This document shows positions 56,001-64,000 of a stretch of DNA of 64,000 bases, piece by piece. Origin of the DNA: Leuctra nigra (taxonomy: Eukaryota; Arthropoda; Insecta; Plecoptera; Leuctridae). The stretch lies in contig OW203764.1 in the NCBI GenBank assembly GCA_934045905.1, positions 20,761,685 through 20,825,684 of the forward strand, in the 5' to 3' direction. A program made the translations under genes and the position numbers. The first letter of the stretch is position 1. The number at the start of each line of letters is the position of its first letter. Under the pieces are notes generated by a model. It was not told the origin of the DNA. It saw only the letters and a list, made by a program, of their open reading frames with translations, and ran no database searches.

Positions 56001-57129
56001 GAATGCAACTTTTTTATTCTTTTTAACAAGAAGAGGTAAACTAGTAGGTAAACTACTGAGGTAACTACTGAGGTAAACTACTGAGGCAAACTACTGAGGC
56101 AAACTACTGAGCTGGAGTAGGGCTTGTAGAACCTATTACCTAATAACCGAGTGGAAGAACTCAAAACAATAAAGATACCATACCATACCATACCATCTTC
56201 CGATTTAATTAACTTAGTAGGCAGTACTAAAATTTGAAGATTACCTACAAAAAATTATGCATTATGTCGATGTCAGGTTACACATTAGACACAGCTTGAA
56301 GCTGAATGCATGATCTTTTGTTGACAAATAAACATTAGACTCTACTTTAATTTCTTTAAATCTTACGATCTATATGTATCAGTCACACTCACAGATGTTC
56401 ACCTAGGTATTGAGTTGGTGTAGGGTGTACATAATAAAGGTCCATTTCTGCTTTCACCAGATCAGAATGTAATTCCCCCATTCGGCTTCCAAAGTGCATT
56501 CCAATGAAAAATATGGAAAACTGTTAAGAATAGGTACCTACATATTTGTGCACAAAACCGTGAGGTGGCTGAAGGAAGGGCATTCCTGTGGGTCTGGGCC
56601 CCACAGGTCAGAGAAAATGTTGAAATTCAAAAGTGAACTTGGACCATTTTTATGCATTGGACAATAATTTCCGTCATTTTGATGTTTGGTTAAGAGTTAA
56701 AATATATTTTCTAGTCGTATTCCCCTCTAGTGAGGAGTCACTAAAATTGTCACTAAAATTGTAAATTTACTACTACCATCTACTCTACCGCTACCGCTAC
56801 GTGAAGTGAAAGTGCAACATTGTCAACATTACATACCTATATTCGGGAAGCAAAATTTTTGGCCACAGCAACATAAGACCCACTGGACACTCCGAGGGTC
56901 CGAGTGATCGCTCTTTGCAATCTGCTCCCGTCGAGTCTCCAATCACTTCGGCGAGTTCGTAACACCCGCCTTGTGGGTCGATTAGCGACAAACGCTCCAC
57001 AATGCATGTCACTATCTCTTGAGAGGTCGTCTGCTTGCTGGCTTCAACAGACAGTGCTTCGTAATGCTGCGACAGCGTTCCAACATGCACTTGCACGATG
57101 AAGCGGTTGTTTTCAACGTTGCCCGACAT
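31830..57129 (-). CDS. Myo9: Unconventional myosin IX (RA-motor-IQ-C1-C1-RhoGAP), complete, 27 coding exons
   Basis: Class IX myosins are single-headed actin motors that carry a RhoGAP and turn off RhoA at actin structures. The exons read in consistent phase to 2203 residues (human MYO9B about 2150, MYO9A about 2550). Order: Ras-association domain (about 8-95), motor (about 110-985) with P-loop GESGSGKT (about 229-236), switch [11 protein letters not shown] and switch [10 protein letters not shown], a large basic insertion in loop 2 (about 700-860, the class IX hallmark), four IQ motifs (about 1020-1110), a Ser/Lys-rich tail, two C1 zinc fingers (about 1525-1575 and 1755-1815), RhoGAP (about 1832-2000) with arginine-finger motif GLYRKSG and [13 protein letters not shown], then an acidic C-terminus. 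Start: the first ATG, giving [15 protein letters not shown] directly before the RA domain. Introns carry a 995-bp palindrome, several transposons and LINE scraps. Confidence 0.95.
32569..32827 (-). CDS. Myo9: Myo9 exon 26: acidic coiled segment
   Basis: [12 protein letters not shown], a poly-Asp run and [12 protein letters not shown]. Acceptor ctatcag, donor gtaagt, phase 1 out. Confidence 0.9.
33433..33688 (-). CDS. Myo9: Myo9 exon 25: RhoGAP end
   Basis: [18 protein letters not shown] holds the conserved Asn of RhoGAPs. A helical stretch follows. Acceptor gactacag, donor gtgaga. Confidence 0.95.
34063..34343 (-). CDS. Myo9: Myo9 exon 24: RhoGAP core
   Basis: [20 protein letters not shown] is the RhoGAP signature. 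Acceptor gcttgcag, donor gtaact. Confidence 0.95.
34961..35184 (-). CDS. Myo9: Myo9 exon 23: end of C1 domain 2 and RhoGAP start
   Basis: [17 protein letters not shown] completes a textbook C1 spacing. FGVPLHRL and EGLYRKSG begin RhoGAP; the Arg in GLYRKSG is the catalytic arginine finger. Donor gtgagt. Confidence 0.95.
35265..35547 (-). CDS. Myo9: Myo9 exon 22: basic region and first half of C1 domain 2
   Basis: [11 protein letters not shown], a lysine-rich run (KRKKEKKRK), then [17 protein letters not shown] and the start of the second C1 finger. Acceptor aattcag, donor gtaagc. Confidence 0.93.
35847..36014 (-). CDS. Myo9: Myo9 exon 21: inter-C1 helical segment
   Basis: [20 protein letters not shown] and [14 protein letters not shown]. 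Acceptor tttttag, donor gtaaga, phase 0 both ends. Confidence 0.88.
36309..36583 (-). CDS. Myo9: Myo9 exon 20: second half of C1 domain 1
   Basis: [12 protein letters not shown] completes C-X2-C-X4-H-X2-C. The final cysteine is 10 residues on rather than 7, so this finger is atypical. A basic stretch ([11 protein letters not shown]) follows. Confidence 0.9.
37338..37577 (+). other. GC-rich 79-residue open frame in a Myo9 intron, unknown
   Basis: An open frame on the strand opposite Myo9, clearly richer in GC than its AT-rich surroundings (for example [19 protein letters not shown]). I recognise no family. It could be a fragment of a transposon protein or chance. Confidence 0.25.
37919..38113 (-). 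CDS. Myo9: Myo9 exon 19: first half of C1 domain 1
   Basis: [20 protein letters not shown] then CC and HKC: the N-terminal zinc ligands of a C1 finger. Acceptor ggtttag, donor gtatgt. Confidence 0.92.
38335..38762. mobile_element. Probable hAT-like short element with 8-bp TSD
   Basis: TCCTAAAC flanks both sides (38327-38334 and 38763-38770). The ends are CAGCAACC...GACTGCTG, only weakly inverted (CAGCA). Internal GCGGACCA motifs recur near both ends. Contains a 19-bp G run. In the Myo9 intron between exons 18 and 19. Confidence 0.65.
38926..39150 (-). CDS. Myo9: Myo9 exon 18: tail
   Basis: Ser-rich with possible basophilic phosphosites ([11 protein letters not shown]). Acceptor gtttcag, donor gtgagt, phase 1 both ends. 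The preceding intron holds the 995-bp palindrome. Confidence 0.88.
39370..40364. mobile_element. 995-bp near-perfect palindrome (foldback element) with TTAA ends
   Basis: Arm 39370-39832 and arm 39902-40364 (463 bp each) are reverse complements with very few differences; one A/T difference was spotted near 39561/40174. The loop is 69 bp. Both outer ends are TTAA followed by GGCGACTCATCCCC. The short open frames are the same in both arms and resemble no transposase. It lies in the Myo9 intron between exons 17 and 18. Confidence 0.92.
41738..42486 (-). CDS. Myo9: Myo9 exon 17: long disordered tail
   Basis: A 749-nt exon encoding about 250 residues rich in Ser, Lys, Arg and Asp ([26 protein letters not shown]). 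No fold recognised; it links the lever arm to the C1 domains. Acceptor attccag, donor gtaaga. Confidence 0.88.
42564..42688 (-). CDS. Myo9: Myo9 exon 16: tail
   Basis: [10 protein letters not shown], then a Ser/Glu-rich linker ([14 protein letters not shown]). Acceptor gttttag, donor gtatgt, phase 2 out. Confidence 0.88.
42771..42951 (-). CDS. Myo9: Myo9 exon 15: IQ3 and IQ4
   Basis: [18 protein letters not shown] and [17 protein letters not shown]: two calmodulin-binding IQ motifs. Donor gtacgt, phase 0 out. Confidence 0.93.
43196..43287. repeat. 92-bp hairpin in a Myo9 intron
   Basis: GGTCGGTGACAGGC...TGAACCC pairs with GGGTTCA...GCCTGTCACCGACC over 26 bp with two mismatches. The inner part pairs further through TAGCAT/ATGCTA. 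The size suits a precursor-type hairpin or a tiny MITE. Confidence 0.75.
43584..43838 (-). CDS. Myo9: Myo9 exon 14: end of motor, IQ1 and IQ2
   Basis: [12 protein letters not shown] closes the motor. IQ motifs [16 protein letters not shown] and [15 protein letters not shown] follow. Acceptor ttttcag, donor gtacgc. Confidence 0.95.
44074..44231 (-). CDS. Myo9: Myo9 exon 13: converter
   Basis: [20 protein letters not shown] and [15 protein letters not shown], typical of the myosin SH1/converter region. Acceptor ctgtttag, donor gtaaat. Confidence 0.95.
44464..44490. repeat. (TTG)n microsatellite
   Basis: Run of GTT triplets just before the hAT element. Confidence 0.9.
44538..45258. mobile_element. 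hAT-type non-autonomous transposon with perfect 8-bp TSD
   Basis: Ends CAGGGACTCGAACC and GGTTCGGGTCCCTG, inverted with one mismatch. TTATGTAC is duplicated on both sides (44530-44537 and 45259-45266). Subterminal arrays of AAGGTTCGGGTTCCGGTTC at both ends. 721 bp, no transposase. In the Myo9 intron between exons 12 and 13. Confidence 0.92.
45611..45844 (-). CDS. Myo9: Myo9 exon 12: end of loop 2 and actin-binding helix
   Basis: [20 protein letters not shown], then [20 protein letters not shown] and FFIRCIKSN. Two acceptors 4 nt apart (acag|gaag|AAC): 45848 or 45844. The start given fits exon 11 ending at 46719. Confidence 0.85.
46719..47088 (-). CDS. Myo9: Myo9 exon 11: loop 2 insertion (large polar exon)
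   Basis: Acceptor tttttctag. Encodes a 123-residue Asn/Ser/Arg-rich loop ending [14 protein letters not shown] at donor gtaacg. A second donor (gtatac after 46702) pairs in frame with the other acceptor of exon 12, so the 3' end is ambiguous by 17 nt. Confidence 0.72.
48027..48090 (-). CDS. Myo9: Myo9 exon 10: loop 2 insertion (64 nt)
   Basis: Short exon, acceptor attttcag, donor gtaaga. Phases match both neighbours (1 in, 2 out). Encodes a basic/polar segment ([17 protein letters not shown]). Confidence 0.8.
48379..48713 (-). CDS. Myo9: Myo9 exon 9: lower 50K and start of loop 2
   Basis: [44 protein letters not shown]. The last part opens the class IX loop 2 insertion. Acceptor gtcttcag, donor gtaggc. 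Confidence 0.93.
48822..48996. repeat. 175-bp imperfect hairpin in a Myo9 intron
   Basis: ACAGTTCGTTTTTCC...GTTTGAACTCTC at the left and GAGAGTTCAAACAAAGG...CAAACTGT at the right. The inner block TTGTTCTGCTAGGCCGAGAA is repeated inverted. Arms of about 75 bp, short loop. Confidence 0.85.
49301..49501 (-). CDS. Myo9: Myo9 exon 8: relay helix
   Basis: [20 protein letters not shown] ... [11 protein letters not shown]. Acceptor gccaccag, donor gtgagt. Confidence 0.95.
49980..50155 (-). CDS. Myo9: Myo9 exon 7: switch II
   Basis: [19 protein letters not shown] ... [12 protein letters not shown] (switch II). Acceptor tatttag, donor gtaaga, phase 2 out. Confidence 0.95.
50220..50450 (+). mobile_element. 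LINE-like fragment
   Basis: On + one frame gives [19 protein letters not shown] and a stop after TQVP, like the C-terminal end of non-LTR retrotransposon ORF2 proteins. Fragmentary, antisense to Myo9. Confidence 0.45.
50844..51170 (-). CDS. Myo9: Myo9 exon 6: motor
   Basis: [33 protein letters not shown] and LLAALTAKR. Acceptor attcacag, donor gtatgt, phase 0 both ends. Confidence 0.95.
51308..51745 (+). mobile_element. LINE (RTE/jockey-like) ORF2 tail, decayed
   Basis: On +, broken frames give [23 protein letters not shown] and [10 protein letters not shown], the familiar tail motifs of non-LTR reverse-transcriptase polyproteins. Stops and frameshifts lie between them. In the Myo9 intron between exons 5 and 6. 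Confidence 0.65.
51999..53637. mobile_element. 1.6-kb element with AAGATCTT arrays at both ends
   Basis: Outer ends CCCTGCTGAAAATT and AATTTTCAGCAGGG are inverted repeats. Inside, about 52016-52180 and 53260-53632 are dense tandem arrays of an 11-12-bp unit (CAAGATCTTGG/TAAGATCTTAG) around the palindrome AAGATCTT. Between them are a tRNA-like segment and an AT-rich array of TACTATAG/TACTGTAG words (about 52570-53240). No protein frame and no convincing target duplication. It fills most of a Myo9 intron. Confidence 0.75.
52314..52384 (-). repeat. tRNA-like sequence inside the array element
   Basis: On the minus strand GGTGGCCTACTCGGTAAGAC is A-box-like and CGCAGGTTCAAAACA B-box-like. The T stem and acceptor do not pair, so it is not a working tRNA; a tRNA-derived SINE piece is likely. 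Confidence 0.5.
53711..53873 (-). CDS. Myo9: Myo9 exon 5: motor upper 50K
   Basis: Encodes [20 protein letters not shown] and FYYLLAGAS, universal myosin motifs. The intron after it begins 73 bp before the AAGATCTT array element. Confidence 0.95.
54442..54536 (-). CDS. Myo9: Myo9 exon 4: switch I
   Basis: [19 protein letters not shown] is the motor switch I region. Acceptor attacag, donor gtaagt. Confidence 0.95.
54619..54894 (-). CDS. Myo9: Myo9 exon 3: P-loop
   Basis: Begins [17 protein letters not shown] and contains the nucleotide-binding P-loop [13 protein letters not shown]. Acceptor cttgtag, donor gtaaga, phase 0 both ends. Confidence 0.95.
55666..55909 (-). CDS. Myo9: Myo9 exon 2: motor N-terminus
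   Basis: [16 protein letters not shown], then motor start [14 protein letters not shown] and [15 protein letters not shown]. Acceptor ttcatag; donor gttggt is a weak variant but required by the phase. Confidence 0.9.
56035..56111. repeat. Minisatellite, unit about 15-16 bp
   Basis: Tandem copies of GAGGTAAACTACT / GAGGCAAACTACT in the Myo9 intron between exons 1 and 2. Confidence 0.85.
56837..57129 (-). CDS. Myo9: Myo9 exon 1: start and RA domain
   Basis: ATG at 57129. RA fold ([12 protein letters not shown] ... [14 protein letters not shown]). Donor gtatgt, leaves in phase 2. Confidence 0.92.
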
Positions 57130-60100
57130 CCTCGCACTACACGGACTACTATCTCCAATGGATTATGTTTTCCGTTTTCATTTTGCATAAGAATACTCCA
57201 GGTCTCTAAGCCCCACTACTAGTGTTTTACAAAAAAAACACATACCGAAAATAATACTTTTACACTCGGAATAAAATTGATACACCTGCGTATGTTCCTG
57301 GAATGGTTTGTTGTATTTCTTCAGTCATCACCAAGTTACCCTCATAAATCATTTTTCTGTAAAGAAAAATAACACAAAACAGTAAGGACACCTGTGGATC
57401 AAGCAGCAGTAGATTGCTATGCTATGGTGGTAAACTGAGCTAAGCCAGTGAATGAATGCAACTAAAATGCAATCTACAGTTCGCTCAGATGATGCTGCAT
57501 TTTAATAAACAACAGCAGGTTGAAGTATCCCTGGCATAAGGTACACCACCTACCTAGGTACTAGCACAAAACCGGGTTGAGCAGTGACACCTATAGAATG
57601 CCTTCATTGCATTACCTATTCTTAATTGAGGCCACAAAGCAACAAAACGGTTGGTTATGCTCCTATAATGATTAACAGTCATCTTTATTAGAAACTAAAA
57701 ACGATTAGAAACACCTGTTCGTTCATTTATACCATAATACACAGTCTAAATGTATTATTGGGGTCACATGTTGCTTTCTGTCATTAGATTAAGAATAGGC
57801 CATTAAGATGTGGCAGCTAGGAAATATTGATGGGCTGACCAAAGGAAACAAGTCGAGTAGAGCTAGTACAAACATTTACCTTATAAAATGTTTCAAAAGC
57901 CCAAAGATCATTGGATACTTATTAACTAAACACCGTGACACCTCCAAAATACTGCCACCATTCACTCACTGGCTTGCAAAAAACCACTGTGTGCCTAACT
58001 TCTACAAGCTGATTTCCAGGCTAACTGTTCACTTCACAGTACATCGCCGTGATGTAGTAGGTGTACGTCATCGACAGCGTGAATATTGCCGAAATATATT
58101 GCAAGGATCAAATATGAGCTTAGGCTCGGATATAAACTTAAAATCAATAAAATTAATTATATCAATATAAACCTATGGAACACAACCCACCATAGTACCA
58201 GTCGTCAATCGTCACAGAATGAATAATAATCATTTACTAATAAGCATTGCGCATGCGCACATGAGGTACACAGCGCAGACAGCTTTTGGTGTGGGCGCAG
58301 ATCTACCACGCAAGTCAAATATACAATAAATAAAAATAAAATAATGTTCCTGGTCGTGTATCAATCGGTTATTGTGGATTGTAAAAGCGCTAATAAAAAT
58401 ATAGCCAACGAAACAAGCTGTACTTGGAAATGCCATAATACTTATGAATGATAATCCTCCATATCTTACACAGACGTACGCAATAACTGAGTTCCTTAAT
58501 TAATTACACCTGCAATCTCTCACTCCACCACTCCACCCAGTGACTTGACTCAACTCTCATCCGGTGTGGGTGGTGTGTCATATGAATTGATTTAACATTA
58601 ATTCATTGAAATTCTTACAATCATTTAATTGACATTACTAGTGTTTAGTCGGGATGATGCATTAGTACTGAGAAGTTGCATACACGGAATTCGGTGAATC
58701 ATGAACTAACCAAAATTAAATGTTAAAATTGAAATATTTAGAAAATGAGCAATCGGCAGCTGTGCATGGAGCATTGTGCACTTGTTTTGTAAATGAAAAC
58801 CGGCAAATCCTGTTTCTGTCCAGTGTCCATGGTGGTTTTCGGGAATAACATTTTATTTTGCATAATACTTTTATCATTGTACTATTCAGAGCAGAAACAT
58901 ATAACGTAACTACATAAGAGTTTTAAATTTATTGAAAGATTCATTTTTAATTTAGTAGTGCGTACAAATATTAAATCAATCGCAATTCCGTCAAAATTGT
59001 AAATATTACATTTCTCTACTTCTCTGAATTACTTGATCTGTCTCAAATTACTAAAAAATCAAACATGAAGCACATTTTTATTTTTGGTAAAAAAAATGTT
59101 TTATTAACTACCTAAAAACACAATTCCCAAATGAAAATAATAAGAGGAATTCCAGTCCTACAAAAGTGATACCTGTATAAACTAAACAAATTTCAATAAG
59201 ACCAAATTTTCTATTCCATCTCTAAAAATGACCAACACAATACAATACATACAGCTAATTGATATCAAAGGATGTATTTTATCTCATCTGCAAGTGTGGA
59301 TGATGAATCAGGACACAGAAACTGAAAGGAGGAAAATGAACCAAACAAATGAAGTATACTCGTGTACATTGCTGGAGCACACTGAATATGGAAGGGAAGA
59401 GCTCTGCAAAATCAATTGCAAGGTAGATGAAGAGAAATCCGATCAGGTACGATAATCGATTTGTCACAGTTTATTGTAGAAACATAATTGGATCAATACG
59501 CAATGTGAATAAAAAAATCTTGGTAGATCATAAAATATATGCCCTATTAGCTGTCAATAAAATCATTTATATTATTTTTAACTCAGATCTTCAAAGTTGA
59601 CAATACTGTTAGGGATAAATAAACAACTGTTAATTGTTACAGAAGTATGACTTTTATCATTTCTATAAAGCAATATCAAATTGCATATATATGTATTCAT
59701 GATTTGAAATAAAATAACAATTTCCGGAAATAGAACAAAAAAACAGTAGATATTTTAATGGTAATATTTTCTCGATTTACCTGTACATAAATTTTTTCAT
59801 AATAATCATAGAAAACATTGTAACTTTTTATCCAACATTTTTTCAATGACTAACAACAACATAGAAATCTTAAGTTTCATTTACTGCAATTACCCTGGTA
59901 TTACATATAAAGCTCAAACTGATTCTTGCTTTGTTAATTAATATAATAAATTCCAATACATAATATCAGTATTACACTTATGAGTAGCAAACATGCTATC
60001 ATTCGCCTGCATGAATACGTAGAAGCTATCATTCAATTCACTTTCCAAATAGAGACTTTTCTGTAGTACATCAAATAATGATAACAAAAATATGAGAACT

Positions 60101-61301
60101 CCTCATTTAAATTGAAATACATATTAATTCCATATTATCATTATGTCATGTGGGGTACCTCATAGAGAGAATGTTGAAAAAATAGGAATTGAATCAATCC
60201 TTCTTGCTAAATAAGTGAACCAGTTCGAGCTGGATAAATAGTAGTGTAACCCGCGTCAGACCACTTGGCACAGATAATACTAAATATTGGTAGTCAATAT
60301 CTTCATACACAGGCAGCAATAATTGTGTGCCTAATAGAAATCATTATAATACAATCAAATTCATTGCCTACTTGTGCAATGCATTAAATAAGAGCAGATT
60401 AACGAGGGCCATTCAGATCGGTCATTACTGATTTGGCATTGCCCATGTCTACACTAGGTATATTATGCACACATAACTTATTTCTTCCAAATAATAAGAG
60501 GATCAAATGTTACAGTGTTTTTAAAATCTTTCAGCCTAAATTTGATTTGTGCAGAATTATCAGATTGGGCTGAGAAAGCTGCCATTAAACATTGTTGCCA
60601 AACGTAGCTACAACACTGAGCACACTCAAGAATTTTCCGCTGTACACAATGAAATAACAATTCAAAATATCCCTGTAACTACCGAAGATTCGCAAAACAG
60701 AGAGCTACAAACAATCGTGTGGCTCGTATGGTCAAGAGATACAAATTACTACGTCAATAACATACAGATTATCAAGAACTTCAAATAAGAGCTTCTTAAG
60801 AATGTAGAGAATGATATTTCTTTGACCTGAAATGTTGAGGTGCAAAGGAAAGCCAATCGAGTCCGACGTAATAGGCTTCACGTAAATCACTTGTAATGTA
60901 ATAATTATTCTTTATCATACGGCTTGCGTATAGTAATATTTCTTGAGGTCTACGCTACCGATGTAGGCCATCACAAAAGCCAGGTACGAAAAATATCGTT
61001 CTTTACGATGAATACACAGTTTAACACGAATGGCTTTATTCTAAAGATTTTAGGAATTTGATAGTAACACCAGGCTTCTTCATGATGTACACACAGCAAA
61101 TAAAAATGTACACTTAACTTAAAAGTATATAATATGTATAATTCTTCATTGTCTCATTTATGTAGAATATCAAATGCAATTGCCAACCCTCCAACTATGC
61201 AATGAGAGGACTTATTTTTACACTGGCCTGAATTAGGATTCAATGGTATATCTTGGTTCCAAAACTGCACCATTTAATTTTTCTGGTTAAACACCGTTCG
61301 A
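57130..61301. other. Intergenic region: Myo9 5' side and groucho 3' UTR side
   Basis: No coding exon supported. The right part is likely the groucho 3' UTR and the left part the Myo9 promoter/5' UTR (both minus). AT-rich, with a few short open frames without family resemblance. No TATA or clear terminator recognised. Confidence 0.5.
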
Positions 61302-63717
<2,416 letters not shown>

Positions 63718-64000
63718 CTGCAATGGAAAAACAGACATTGTCACCTGAAGATCTGGCTGACTCAGAAGTAGGTAATCTTCTTTACCGACATGTAGAAAGT
63801 GCTTCAAGAAGGTGGGCGGTGGGTGTGTTTAATTTGAATTTTCGAATTTTCATGATTTTGTGAAAGATCTTATATAGTTAGTGTCTTGTATCATGGGTTC
63901 AATTGGATTTAATTTTCATTTATATTGGCTTTCCCGCTCTTTCTGACTTACGTCATCGCTAATTCCTACGTCTCTCTTCCTTCACTCTCCTTCACTTTTA

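Overview
The window is animal nuclear DNA, almost certainly from an insect. Intron-rich genes with GT-AG splice sites sit in an AT-rich, transposon-littered background. The gene content (a Robo receptor with CC2, a class IX myosin, GLMP, Groucho) fits a non-drosophilid insect. The frequent TACCTA/AGGTACC words and many small DNA transposons suggest Hemiptera, but I cannot fix the order or species.

Layout. 1-11922 has no exon I can support; it is most simply the upstream intron of roundabout and holds repeats, a complete hAT-type element and six oligo(G)/oligo(C) tracts. 11923-23295 (+) is roundabout (robo, Robo1-like): 20 exons from Ig2 to the stop, with the signal peptide and Ig1 off the left edge. 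24917-27984 (+) is GLMP (glycosylated lysosomal membrane protein), 6 exons, including a signal-peptide exon. 57129-31830 (-) is a complete class IX myosin (Myo9): 27 coding exons with consistent phases, 2203 residues, RA - motor - IQ - tail - two C1 domains - RhoGAP. 63717-61302 (-) is groucho (gro), present only as one Q-domain exon and two WD40 exons, with a 200-N gap where most of the protein is missing.

How the genes relate. GLMP is a lysosomal membrane protein and Groucho a nuclear co-repressor; neither is known to work with the others. Robo and class IX myosin do have a published link in mammals, where the ROBO cytoplasmic tail binds the Myo9b RhoGAP domain and lowers its activity. Here the two genes face each other tail to tail, with only GLMP between them.

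Mobile DNA is the other theme. Three elements have intact 8-bp target duplications and hAT-like ends (5533-6583, 21996-22714, 44538-45258) and a fourth is weaker (38335-38762). There is a TTAA-flanked piggyBac-like MITE just after the robo poly(A) signal, a 699-bp element with 28-bp perfect inverted termini, a 995-bp near-perfect palindrome inside a Myo9 intron, and a 1.6-kb element built from arrays of the palindrome AAGATCTT. Several share one plan: terminal inverted repeats followed by subterminal arrays of a short motif. Exon boundaries were read by eye from splice sites, reading phase and family knowledge; no alignment was run.
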